NCBI RefSeq assembly: GCF_041060425.1
Contig: NZ_JAULBC010000015.1
Span: 1 to 60,266, forward strand
Source: Danxiaibacter flavus
Lineage (GTDB): Bacteria > Bacteroidota > Bacteroidia > Chitinophagales > Chitinophagaceae
Length of the DNA stretch: 60,266 nt
Direction of reading: 5' to 3'
The position numbers and the translations under genes were made by a program. The notes under the pieces were generated by a model. It made no database searches. It had not been told where the DNA came from and saw nothing but the letters and a program-made list of their open reading frames with translations. Within the stretch, counting starts at the first letter, position 1. Every line of letters starts with the position of its first letter. This document shows, piece after piece, positions 7,411-15,081 of this stretch.

Positions 7411-7430
7411 TCACTTTTCAGATGTTGGAT

Positions 7431-7474
7431 GTTTTAAGGGTTTAGGCCCGGCTATTCTTGGCAGGGCTTTTATA
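7431..7474 (+). terminator. TTTTAAGGGTTTAGG leader plus terminator
   Basis: GTTTTAAGGGTTTAGG (7431-7446) runs into the hairpin GCCC-G-GC / GC-A-GGGC (7446-7452/7461-7467, one mismatch, loop TATTCTTG) and TTTTATAAAA. It ends the tRNA-like transcript. The same 15-base leader in front of an intrinsic terminator recurs at about 53626, 54726 and 55468. Confidence 0.6.
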
Positions 7475-7502
7475 AAAACGAATTGGAAACAGGGGTAACT
7501 AC

Positions 7503-7700
7503 GCATGATGCAGCGTCCAGACATGACAAACGTTACAATTCCCGGTGTGTGAGTGATCGCTATCCGGGAGCAACCTCAAGGCGGACGATAGCTAGTGATG
7601 ATTCGCCCCTAAGGTAAAGCGCGCGCTGCGGGGCATAAGTAACACACGCTCCATGTGGGTCACATGGTCTAAGCCGGTCGGGTAAGTGCCGGCATCTTTT
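7503..7700 (+). ncRNA. Highly structured RNA segment
   Basis: There is no protein gene here, but complementary segments are dense: TCCCGG/CCGGGA (7540-7545/7564-7569), GCTATC/GATAGC (7559-7564/7587-7592, overlapping the former, so alternative folds exist), GCCCC/GGGGC (7605-7609/7630-7634) around the palindrome AGCGCGCGCT (7618-7627), CCATGTG-GGT-CACATGG (7651-7667) and GCCGG/CCGGC (7673-7677/7689-7693) followed by ATCTTTTA, a plausible terminator. This is best read as a folded non-coding RNA of about 160-200 bases. No known RNA family was recognised. Confidence 0.5.
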
Positions 7701-7722
7701 AGAAAAAAATTCAATTAAGAAA

Positions 7723-7818
7723 ATGGTAACTGATAGAGCACTTGAAGCTATTAGGCTTTACATGCAAGGGTATTCGCCCAGGCAAATACTGAAAATCCTA
7801 AAGTCAAAATTTAGATAA
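7723..7818 (+). CDS. Tiny basic HTH-like peptide
   Basis: ATG at 7723 opens a 31-residue basic peptide (RALEAIRLYMQGYSPRQILKIL is its helical core, split here by a turn at GYSPRQ). It resembles a minimal homeodomain-like HTH. It is preceded by an A-rich leader and followed within 9 bases by a hairpin. It may be a real small protein, but it is too short to be certain. Confidence 0.4.
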   Translation: MVTDRALEAIRLYMQGYSPRQILKILKSKFR

Positions 7819-7826
7819 ATAAAAAA

Positions 7827-7850
7827 GCCTTGCTGGTAACAAGGCCTATT
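7827..7850. terminator. Bidirectional hairpin before the ATPase gene
   Basis: GCCTTG (7827-7832) pairs with CAAGGC (7840-7845) around CTGGTAA. The plus-strand side is followed by CTATTCTT and the minus-strand side by TTTTTTAT, so it would stop transcription best on the minus strand. Confidence 0.5.
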
Positions 7851-7875
7851 CTTAACAAAAACTAGAATTCAAATC

Positions 7876-9891
7876 ATGGCAAAAGTACAATTAAAAAGTT
7901 TAACCCTGATCAACTTTAAGGGTATCAAAAATCTCGTCATTCACTTTAAGCACATCACAGACATTTTCGGTGACAATGGAACCGGCAAGACGACTGTATT
8001 CGATGGATTTACCTGGTTACTGTTTGATAAGGACTGTAACAACAACACAAAGTTCGGTATTAAAAACCTTGACAAAGACGGCAAAACAACAGATCAAACG
8101 GAGATTCATGTATCTGCTGAGCTTGATGTTGATGGTAAAATCGTTAGTCCAAAGAAAGTAATGCGTGAAAAGTGGACCACTAAAAAAGGTAGGTCAAAAA
8201 CAGAGTTCACCGGTAACGAAAACATCCACTTCTGGAATGACGTGCCAGTTAAGCAATCTGAGTTCGACAAGAAAGTGTCCGACATTCTGGATGAAGGCTT
8301 GTTTAAGCTTATCACAAACCCGCTGTACTTCAACAGGAATCTCAAATGGCAGGATCGTCGCAATGTACTTATGGAGCTTGCCGGCAATATCAGTAATTCG
8401 GAGATTGCCGCGAGCAATGCAAAATTCCGGACAGTCTTGGATGCATTGTCTAATAAGACTCTCATTGAATACAAGCGTGAAATCGGAGCGAAAAAGTCCA
8501 AGATTAAAACAGAGCTTGATTCTATTCCTACACGCATCGATGAGCTGGTAAGAAGCCGACCTGAAATGATGGACTTCAATGCTATCCGTACACAGCTGCT
8601 GAGAAAGGAAACGGAGCTTGAAAACCAAGACAATTACTTGCTTGATCGGTCAAAAGCAAATTCTGAATACCACAATAAGGTAGTCGCCTGGCAAAACAAC
8701 ATTCACTCTCTTAAAAACTCAATGCGTAACATAGAGTTTGAAGAAAGACAAAAAGCCACATCATCAACGTCGCAGAAAGTTGCCCAGGTAAATAACCTTA
8801 CAAGGGAAATATCAGATAAAAAAGGTGTGATCAAATCTAAGGCGCATGAACTAAATACGCTTGAACAGCAGTTGTTGAATTCAAATAGTGCAAGAGATAT
8901 GATCCGGAAAGAATGGATGGACGAGAATGAAAAGGTGATGGAGCCATATCCTGAATTCACTTTTGACGAGAGCTCTTGCTTTTGCCCTACCTGTAAGCAG
9001 CATCTGCCAGATGGTGACATCGCGACAAAAAAGGGTCAACTGCTAACTAATCACAATGAAGCGCAAGCCAAATATGAGATCTCTTTTAATGAAAGCAAGA
9101 CTAAGAAGCTTGCTGAACTCAATGCGAAAGGTGTTGCCGAAAAGAAGAATGGCGAAATCCTGGCTGAACGCATAGAAAAGGCTAAGGCTGCTTTGGTAAT
9201 CCTTGAAGATGAGTTGAAGGCCTTGGAAAGTAAGTTGGCTTCATTAGAGTCCGATTCTGCACCGGTAATAAATGTTGATGAAGTTGTTGCCAATGCTTTG
9301 GTCACCAATCCTGAATATACAAAGCTCAAAACTGATCTGGAGCTGGCAGAAGCGAATCCTGTGAAAGAAGAAAAAGTAGATCTGTCATCGCTACAGCAAG
9401 CGAAAACAGCCATACAAGCCGAAATACAAGGATTGCAAAGGACTTTAATGAACGAAGAGTTGATCGAAAATGCCAACGTCCGTCAAGCAGAGCTGGAGCA
9501 GCAACAAAAAACTCTCGCCCAGGAACTTGCAGACCTTGAAAATATTGAGTTTACTCTGGACGAATTCAACAGGGCCAAACTTGACATGGTTGAAAGCCGC
9601 ATCAACGGAAAATTCAAATATGCTAAGTTCAAACTCTTCGAACGCCAGGTAAATGGGGGAGAGGTTGAATGCTGCGAAACTACATACAACGGTGTTCCTT
9701 TCTCTGACTTAAACACTGCCTCTCAAATATGGGTCGGCTTGGATATCATAAACACTTTGCGCGAGCACTTCAATGCAGATGGGCCGGTCTTCCTTGACAA
9801 CCGGGAAAGCGTTTGCCAAATACCTGAAACAACAGCGCAAATCATCAACCTGTTTGTTTCACCACAGGACAAAAAATTGAGAGTAGCATAG
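7876..9891 (+). CDS. SbcC/Rad50-like AAA ATPase
   Basis: A 671-residue ABC/SMC-type ATPase. It has an N-terminal strand (LKSLTLINFKGIKNL), Walker A GDNGTGKT at 32-39, two long coiled-coil arms and a zinc-hook-like CFCPTC at about 367-372. A C-terminal ATPase half ends in GPVFLDNRESV, where the usual Walker B DE is replaced by D-N-R-E. Members of this family occur in Bacteroidota phages beside recombination genes and act with nucleases on DNA ends. It is the first gene of the DNA-metabolism operon. No separate Mre11/SbcD partner is seen, but the metallo-beta-lactamase-fold protein two genes downstream could serve as the nuclease (inference). Confidence 0.8.
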   Translation: MAKVQLKSLTLINFKGIKNLVIHFKHITDIFGDNGTGKTTVFDGFTWLLFDKDCNNNTKFGIKNLDKDGKTTDQTEIHVSAELDVDGKIVSPKKVMREKWTTKKGRSKTEFTGNENIHFWNDVPVKQSEFDKKVSDILDEGLFKLITNPLYFNRNLKWQDRRNVLMELAGNISNSEIAASNAKFRTVLDALSNKTLIEYKREIGAKKSKIKTELDSIPTRIDELVRSRPEMMDFNAIRTQLLRKETELENQDNYLLDRSKANSEYHNKVVAWQNNIHSLKNSMRNIEFEERQKATSSTSQKVAQVNNLTREISDKKGVIKSKAHELNTLEQQLLNSNSARDMIRKEWMDENEKVMEPYPEFTFDESSCFCPTCKQHLPDGDIATKKGQLLTNHNEAQAKYEISFNESKTKKLAELNAKGVAEKKNGEILAERIEKAKAALVILEDELKALESKLASLESDSAPVINVDEVVANALVTNPEYTKLKTDLELAEANPVKEEKVDLSSLQQAKTAIQAEIQGLQRTLMNEELIENANVRQAELEQQQKTLAQELADLENIEFTLDEFNRAKLDMVESRINGKFKYAKFKLFERQVNGGEVECCETTYNGVPFSDLNTASQIWVGLDIINTLREHFNADGPVFLDNRESVCQIPETTAQIINLFVSPQDKKLRVA

Positions 9892-9953
9892 TCGAAACCT
9901 CTAACGTGTAACAAATTAATCAAACGATTTAATCATTCTTTTAATACGATAAC

Positions 9954-10514
9954 ATGAACGCAGAATTAGTAAAGCAAAATGAAGCCGCCGCACCGAGAAT
10001 GGTGGTTGTAGATATGAACGACGTAGACCTTCCGGATCTGGATGACGCAGACGTCCTTCCAATGGAATTGACAACGTTTTATTGGACGCCTGAAAAGGCA
10101 GAGGAAACGAAGCGTGTGTATTTCGACTGCATTAAGTTCAGGGAAATGCCAGCGATTAAAGAAGGAGAGGAGCCGCAGATTTTGCCATGTGCTCATTTCT
10201 ACGAAAAAATTGATGGTGAAATGATGGCCATCTGCAATGCAAGCAAAAGGCTGGTGGCGGCAATTGAAGGCAGCTTTGTTAAACGTGGAACTCCGTTGAT
10301 CATTACTTACAAGGGCAAGCGTAAGAATGCTACCAATCAATTCCAAAGCGATTCCTGGAGCATTAAGCCTCTCATCCCTAAAGGATTGCTGATCGAAAAT
10401 CATGTTTCCGATCAGATCACTACAAAGGCGAATGTTGGCGAGGAGATAGGCTTTGATGAAACACCCGCGGCAGAAGTAGTTAAAACAACTGTTAAAGCAA
10501 CGCCAGACTTCTAA
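9954..10514 (+). CDS. Putative phage DNA-metabolism protein
   Basis: A 186-residue protein between the SbcC-like ATPase and the metallo-beta-lactamase-fold gene, with its stop overlapping the next ATG (TAATG). It has an acidic N-terminus (MNDVDLPDLDDADVLP) and a beta-rich middle (YKGKRKNATNQFQSDSWSIKPL). The position between recombination genes and the beta-rich core make a single-stranded-DNA-binding or recombination accessory role possible. This is inference only, since no OB-fold signature was identified. Confidence 0.6.
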   Translation: MNAELVKQNEAAAPRMVVVDMNDVDLPDLDDADVLPMELTTFYWTPEKAEETKRVYFDCIKFREMPAIKEGEEPQILPCAHFYEKIDGEMMAICNASKRLVAAIEGSFVKRGTPLIITYKGKRKNATNQFQSDSWSIKPLIPKGLLIENHVSDQITTKANVGEEIGFDETPAAEVVKTTVKATPDF

Positions 10515-11254
10515 TGAAATTAAAAATCATAGGCAGCAGCTCAGCCGGTAACTGTTACATACTGGAAAATGACAAAGAGGCTTTGATCATTGAGGCAGGT
10601 GTAAGGTTCGAAAAGATTAAAAAGGCTTTGAATTTCCAATTGTCAAAAGTCGCCGGCTGTCTGCTTACTCACGAACATGGAGACCATGCAAAGGGTGTGA
10701 ACGAGGTGATGGCTGCAGGGATAGATGTTTACTCAGCACCAGGAACATTTGAAGTGCTGAAAATTAACAACCATCGTGCTAAAAAGCTCACCGTAGGACA
10801 GGTATTCAGTGTTGGCAGTTTCAAGGTGATTGCCTTCGATGTTAATCACGACGTAAGGCAACCAGTCGGCTTTATTATCAACCATGAGGAAACTGGGAAT
10901 GTGTTGTTTTTGACGGACACATACTATGTAAGTAACAAGTTCAAAAACATTCACAACATCCTGATCGAAGCGAACTATTGCCTGGATATCATTCGCAGGA
11001 AAGTTGATGAGGGAAGGTTGAAAGACTTTCTAAAGGACCGTGTGATCCAGTCGCACATGAGCATTGACACATGTAGGAATACACTTCTTGCAAATGATCT
11101 GAGCAAAGTAAACAACATTGTTTTGATACACCTGTCCGATAGCAACAGCAATGCCGCGGAGTTTCAACAAAAGATATCACGTGCAACAGGTAAGACCGTT
11201 CACATAGCTGATGCTGGTATCGTAATCGAAAACTTTAATAAAACGCCTTTTTGA
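10514..11254 (+). CDS. Metallo-beta-lactamase-fold hydrolase
   Basis: A 246-residue MBL-fold protein with the metal motif H53-x-H55-x-D57-H58 in LTHEHGDHAKG, a second His in FDVNHDV, the bridging Asp in LFLTDTYY and a final His in VIQSHMS. It is closest in layout to the YycJ/WalJ-like group of nuclease-type MBL proteins. It overlaps the upstream gene by one base. A role as the exonuclease partner of the SbcC-like ATPase is likely from context, but it could also be a phosphodiesterase that degrades a signalling nucleotide. Confidence 0.8.
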   Translation: MKLKIIGSSSAGNCYILENDKEALIIEAGVRFEKIKKALNFQLSKVAGCLLTHEHGDHAKGVNEVMAAGIDVYSAPGTFEVLKINNHRAKKLTVGQVFSVGSFKVIAFDVNHDVRQPVGFIINHEETGNVLFLTDTYYVSNKFKNIHNILIEANYCLDIIRRKVDEGRLKDFLKDRVIQSHMSIDTCRNTLLANDLSKVNNIVLIHLSDSNSNAAEFQQKISRATGKTVHIADAGIVIENFNKTPF

Positions 11255-11255
11255 T

Positions 11256-11714
11256 ATGGAAGTAATGGTGATAATAAAGAACGGACAGATTTACAACAAA
11301 TCGGATGTAAAGCAGGCTTTTAAACTGGCAGACGGAGACTGGAAAATGACTATAGAGCCTTACAGAGTTCGCAGTTTGAACCAGAATGACTATTACTGGA
11401 GTGTTGTGGTGCCGGCTGTAAGATCTGCTTTGAAGGACGTTGGATATAGTGAGATAAAGAATGATAAGCAAGCCCACGAGTTTATGAAGGCGATGTTCCT
11501 GGCTGAAAGGGATATCTCGCTGGACATGCTTTCAAAGCTGGAGGAAAAGAAGCTCACAACGACCACATTGAGCACTCTGCAATTCAATGGCTATGTCGAA
11601 GATATCATTCAATGGGCCGCGGAGTATTTAGGAATTGTTATTCCTCCGCCGATGAAAGACCCTGTAATGATAGCCAGCTACGACAACGAAGTAAATGCAA
11701 CAATAATCGAGTAG
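11256..11714 (+). CDS. NinB-like recombination protein (weak)
   Basis: A 152-residue protein. The segment RVRSLNQNDYYWSVVVPAV is the QN..W-type signature of NinB-like phage recombination proteins, which bind single-stranded DNA and aid recombination. It is followed by a region on insertion into a larger helical domain (HEFMKAMFLAERD). It lies in the recombination operon, one base after the MBL gene, and overlaps the next gene's GTG. The assignment rests on this one motif and the context. Confidence 0.5.
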   Translation: MEVMVIIKNGQIYNKSDVKQAFKLADGDWKMTIEPYRVRSLNQNDYYWSVVVPAVRSALKDVGYSEIKNDKQAHEFMKAMFLAERDISLDMLSKLEEKKLTTTTLSTLQFNGYVEDIIQWAAEYLGIVIPPPMKDPVMIASYDNEVNATIIE

Positions 11715-11992
11715 TGTACTTAAAAGAAACGATAGTGAAAGCATGGGGCACAGCTCCAGCCAACCAGGAAGTAAAACTAATAGCAGAACATGGTGAGGTA
11801 TTGATTATTGAGGCTCAGGATGGGAATAGGTTTTCAGTGAAGAGAGATCTGGTGAGCTCAGACGAGCAAGAAACAACAATCCAAGAAAGTAAAGAAGAGC
11901 CGGTAAAGGTGCAAGAATCAGCAAGACAAATCAAGTCAGTTAGATCAAAGCCGATATCAACCCCGATCCCACAGCAAACCACGCTTTTTTAA
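11714..11992 (+). CDS. Hypothetical protein
   Basis: A 92-residue protein. The GTG at 11714 overlaps the previous stop (TAGTG) and gives a compact N-terminal beta domain (TIVKAWGTAPANQEVKLIAE, then EVLIIEAQDGNRFSVKRDL). It is followed by a disordered Glu/Gln/Ser/Pro-rich tail. A longer in-frame start at 11612 was rejected because its extra residues are antisense-like and basic. The function is unknown. Confidence 0.55.
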   Translation: MYLKETIVKAWGTAPANQEVKLIAEHGEVLIIEAQDGNRFSVKRDLVSSDEQETTIQESKEEPVKVQESARQIKSVRSKPISTPIPQQTTLF

Positions 11993-12012
11993 ATATTTAA
12001 ACAGTAACACCA

Positions 12013-12588
12013 ATGAGCAGAAAATATTTGCCTCCTGTGCATCTAGCATGTGGAGACGACGAGATGCGGCCAGCATTAATGTACGTGGAGATTTTGGATG
12101 GTATAGCAACGGCCACAAACGGCTATATGATATGCCGACTAAATCTTTCGGAATACTCAAACCTTGATGAAACAACTCTTCAGCAGTTATCGGGAATGTA
12201 CATCCATCGGGATGCATGGAACTTAATATGTGATGCAGAAATAATCACTCTGTCGGACGAGTATGACAATACCCTAACCTACGTGAAAGGTGGTGTAGAG
12301 GCAAATATCCAAATAAAGGGAGATAACGAGGTTAAATATCCGGATTATCAATCCCTCATTAATAAGATCGCTAATTCCAGGTTCGATAAGAAATCTTTTA
12401 TCGGTTTTGATCCAAAGTGGATTGAGATATCGAAAAAGATTTTTCAGTCGAAAACTATAATCATCCGCTTTTACGAACAGGAAAGCATGTTCACGATTTT
12501 TCCGGGCAATGATTCAAAAGCCTTTATTGGAATCATGCCGATGGTTCTAAAGGAGGAGGATGCGGTAATTGATTTTTCACTTAGCTAA
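12013..12588 (+). CDS. Sliding-clamp-like (DnaN-type) protein
   Basis: A 191-residue protein. Its N-terminus (PALMYVEILDGIATATNGYMICR) and the segment NEVKYPDYQSLINK resemble the beta-clamp pattern of a residue-specific strand pair followed by FPDY. It is about half the length of a bacterial beta clamp, as in other short Bacteroidota phage clamp-like proteins. It lies among replication genes and could tether host polymerase to phage DNA. The match is to short motifs only, so confidence is moderate. Confidence 0.5.
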   Translation: MSRKYLPPVHLACGDDEMRPALMYVEILDGIATATNGYMICRLNLSEYSNLDETTLQQLSGMYIHRDAWNLICDAEIITLSDEYDNTLTYVKGGVEANIQIKGDNEVKYPDYQSLINKIANSRFDKKSFIGFDPKWIEISKKIFQSKTIIIRFYEQESMFTIFPGNDSKAFIGIMPMVLKEEDAVIDFSLS

Positions 12589-12596
12589 TCAACTCC

Positions 12597-12803
12597 ATGG
12601 AATCAGCAAACTCACCTCCGCTAATGAAAGATGCAAAACCAACATCAAAGCAGAAAGCAATCGAAATAACCATGTTCAAGCTCCAATACTCAGGAAAAGA
12701 AAAGATAGAAAAGACGCTACAGCAGTTATGGAACCAGGCTTATAGCGAAGGATTAAGAGACATGGACCGGATGCATGGCAAAATTGATAACAGCAAAACT
12801 TAG
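12597..12803 (+). CDS. Small hypothetical protein
   Basis: A 68-residue charged, helical protein (QKAIEITMFKLQYSGKEKIE and a Met-rich end, RDMDRMHGK). It sits between the clamp-like gene and the initiator and is tightly spaced on both sides. No family was recognised. Confidence 0.5.
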   Translation: MESANSPPLMKDAKPTSKQKAIEITMFKLQYSGKEKIEKTLQQLWNQAYSEGLRDMDRMHGKIDNSKT

Positions 12804-12806
12804 AAC

Positions 12807-13061
12807 ATGAATGCAATGCCAGGACTTCAATACTCATTTGAATCATACCCTGTATGGCTGTATGATATGAGTATTGAAAATGTCGAAGAAAGAAGAAAAC
12901 AGCGCCAATATTTCAGAACCGCAACAGCAGCAGCAAATTTTTTAGGTATCGTCCCGCGACGACTATTTACAAAGGTCGCTACCAAGGAATACGCATATCA
13001 TAAAGAAACAGGTAAGAAGTATGCGGTAAGAAAGGCGATCAGTGAAGGTGTCACGATTTAA
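12807..13061 (+). CDS. Small hypothetical protein
   Basis: An 84-residue basic protein with a helical RRKQRQYFRTATAAANFLG segment that resembles an HTH, then VPRRLFTKVATKEYAYHKET. It has an A-rich leader and immediately precedes the initiator gene. It may be a small DNA-binding protein that assists initiation, but this rests on composition and position only. Confidence 0.5.
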   Translation: MNAMPGLQYSFESYPVWLYDMSIENVEERRKQRQYFRTATAAANFLGIVPRRLFTKVATKEYAYHKETGKKYAVRKAISEGVTI

Positions 13062-13089
13062 GAATGTGTATTTAAGTCAGCAGTATCCA

Positions 13090-13824
13090 ATGAATTATTT
13101 AGAGCTAATTAACCAATACTGGGACTTGAGGGAACAAGGCATTTTACTGGGTTCTGAAGGCGAATACTATTTGTTTCTATTACACAAATGTAATCGCCTT
13201 GCCTGGAAGAATCCGTTCAATCTATCGAATCAGCTTTGTTGTGGGTATTTGGGCATACAAGAAAAGAGCCTTATTAAATATCGGAACAAACTAAAGCAGG
13301 TGGGTCTTATAGATTTCAAGTCCGGAACAAAAGGTAATAATACAGAATACAGGATACACTTCCCAAACACCTGTAAAAAATACAGTGAATCGGGTAGCCT
13401 TTCGGGTAGTCAAATGGGTAGTGAATCGGGTAGCCTTTCGGGCGAAAAAAGGCCAGACAACATAAAACAAAAACAAGACTATACTAAACAAGACAATAGT
13501 GAAGTAATTACATCACCTCCGCCTGAAAATTCAGTTCCGCAGTTTAACCTGGGCAACTCGAATCTGTATCGCCAACCTAAAATACCAACCATAGAGGATG
13601 TTGAAAGAATTTTTATGCAGCACGGCGGCACAGTAGAAATGGCAAAAAAATTTTTTGAAAAAAATAATGCAGTCGGCTGGTTTATGAATAACAATCCGAT
13701 TGTGCGATTTGAAAATCTGGTTCCTGGATTTATTCAATCATGGAGGAAAAACGAAAACAATGGAAAAGATCAATCAAGTGCTAAAAAACTTCAAGGACGA
13801 ATCGACTATACAGGGGCTTTATGA
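13090..13824 (+). CDS. Replication initiator, winged-helix N-domain
   Basis: A 244-residue protein. The N-terminal winged helix (about 1-95, LINQYWDLREQGILLGSEG to LKQVGLIDFKSG) is of the phage O/DnaD-type. A Ser/Gly linker follows, encoded by 12-bp tandem repeats, then a disordered Gln/Lys/Pro region. A C-terminal helical domain (VERIFMQHGGTVEMAKKFFE) is DnaD-like and probably contacts the loader. The ATG at 13090 was chosen because it starts the domain. An in-frame GTG at 13042 would add 16 residues. Its 3' end overlaps the helicase-loader gene by 65 bp, as in an O/P-type pair. Confidence 0.75.
   Translation: MNYLELINQYWDLREQGILLGSEGEYYLFLLHKCNRLAWKNPFNLSNQLCCGYLGIQEKSLIKYRNKLKQVGLIDFKSGTKGNNTEYRIHFPNTCKKYSESGSLSGSQMGSESGSLSGEKRPDNIKQKQDYTKQDNSEVITSPPPENSVPQFNLGNSNLYRQPKIPTIEDVERIFMQHGGTVEMAKKFFEKNNAVGWFMNNNPIVRFENLVPGFIQSWRKNENNGKDQSSAKKLQGRIDYTGAL
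13384..13443 (+). repeat. ori: 12-bp iterons, candidate replication origin
   Basis: Five 12-bp units with GGGTAG at 13392, 13404, 13416 and 13428 and a degenerate fifth (GGGCGA). A 23-bp segment at 13384-13406 is repeated exactly at 13420-13442. An A-rich stretch follows from 13444 to about 13500. Iterons inside the initiator gene, next to an AT-rich unwinding zone, are the layout of the lambda origin inside gene O. Confidence 0.55.
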
Positions 13825-14578
13825 CAGCATAGAGCTCACCGAAGAGGAAATGCAGACGGCAATTTATGCAGCAAAGGCTGAAAAATACTGGCAATTGGAA
13901 GAGCAGAAAAAGAAGGATGAGAAAATAGCGGCCATGCAGGAGTGTCAACGCCCTTGGTCAACGGAAGAAATGTTTGAGCGTGCCGTTCACGAAGCAAGAC
14001 GTTTAGCTAGTCTGTCCGACAAGGAACATAAGTTGGATAATTATGTGAGGCCCGTTTTCCAGCTGCTTGCTCAGTATTTCACCAACAATCCCGAATTCGA
14101 GAAGGGGGATTACAAGCTTTCCAAGGGCATCATGATTATCGGAAACGTCGGAGTTGGCAAAACCGATATACTTAAATCTTTTCGCCTCAATAAACGCCAG
14201 TGCTTCTTTCCGGTGAACTGCCTGGAGATTGAAGAAAGGATAAGGAAGAACGGTTTGGATTATTGGAAAACATATACTGGCTATGTTCCTGGCCACGGCA
14301 ACACTCCTGGTGTTTTCATGCAGCCAAATATCGGATGGATGTTCGATGACCTCGGAGTTGAAGGAATCATTAAAGACTTCGGAAATGAGTTGGACGCCTT
14401 GGAGGTGATCGTTCAAAACCGGTATTCAAACCGCGAAAGGGTTCCATTCTCTTCGTTACAAATAACTACAAACCTTAACGGAGAGATGATCGAAAAGAGA
14501 TATGGTGCCAGGATGCGAAGTAGGTTAAGGGAAATGTTTAACGTCATCATTTTAAATGGCGAAGACAGACGGGCATAA
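13760..14578 (+). CDS. DnaC-like helicase loader ATPase
   Basis: A 272-residue AAA+ protein with Walker A GNVGVGKT at 128-135, Walker B GWMFDDLGVEG at about 192-202 and a sensor-type TTN before an arginine-rich C-terminus (RYGARMRSRLREMF). This is the IstB/DnaC pattern of phage helicase loaders that recruit host DnaB to the origin. The ATG at 13760 overlaps the initiator gene by 65 bp. An in-frame start at 13700 would add 20 residues. No phage helicase gene is seen, so the host DnaB is probably used. Confidence 0.8.
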   Translation: MEKINQVLKNFKDESTIQGLYDSIELTEEEMQTAIYAAKAEKYWQLEEQKKKDEKIAAMQECQRPWSTEEMFERAVHEARRLASLSDKEHKLDNYVRPVFQLLAQYFTNNPEFEKGDYKLSKGIMIIGNVGVGKTDILKSFRLNKRQCFFPVNCLEIEERIRKNGLDYWKTYTGYVPGHGNTPGVFMQPNIGWMFDDLGVEGIIKDFGNELDALEVIVQNRYSNRERVPFSSLQITTNLNGEMIEKRYGARMRSRLREMFNVIILNGEDRRA

Positions 14579-14659
14579 TAAACCGACGTAATAATCATCG
14601 TATAGCCAGAAAGTTGTCTAGCAAAATTTTATCTACAAACAATTAAAAGTGTAAGAATC

Positions 14660-15079
14660 ATGAAAGGAACTGAAAGTTTTAAATCTGTTATTCAGAACTA
14701 TCTCAACAGTTTGGCTGCGAAAGATCCTTTGTTTTCTGAGACATTCAAAAAGGCAAACAAGAACATCGATGACTGTATAACATACATACTGAATACTGTT
14801 AAGGAAAGCGGTTGTAATGGCTTTGCTGATGAAGAAATCTTTAATCTGGCTGTGCATTATTATGACGAAGATAATATTAAGCCAGGCGACAAAATTGAAG
14901 CAACTGTTGTAGTAAATCACCATGCGCAACTTACGGAAGAGGAAGTAAAAGCAGCAAAAGAAGAAGCACTTCAGAAAGTCATCGCAGAAGAAACCAATAG
15001 GATAAAAAAGAAATCTCCATCGAAAGTCGCTTCCAAAGAAACAGAAACCAAATCAAAAGAGCTTTTATTATTTGAATAG
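14660..15079 (+). CDS. PcfK-like protein
   Basis: A 139-residue acidic protein. The first 85 residues match the PcfK pattern (FKSVIQNYLNSLAAKDPLFSE, IDDCITYILNTV, GFADEEIFNLAVHYYDED), followed by a Glu/Lys-rich tail. PcfK-like genes are widespread in Bacteroidota phages and mobile elements directly upstream of PcfJ-like genes, as here. Their function is not established. Confidence 0.75.
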   Translation: MKGTESFKSVIQNYLNSLAAKDPLFSETFKKANKNIDDCITYILNTVKESGCNGFADEEIFNLAVHYYDEDNIKPGDKIEATVVVNHHAQLTEEEVKAAKEEALQKVIAEETNRIKKKSPSKVASKETETKSKELLLFE

Positions 15080-15081
15080 TC

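Noticed and set aside
8106..8633. Long minus-strand frames opposite the SbcC-like ATPase
   Set aside because: They are antisense to a strong coding gene, are Ser/Leu-rich as reverse-strand shadows usually are and have no leader or partner gene.
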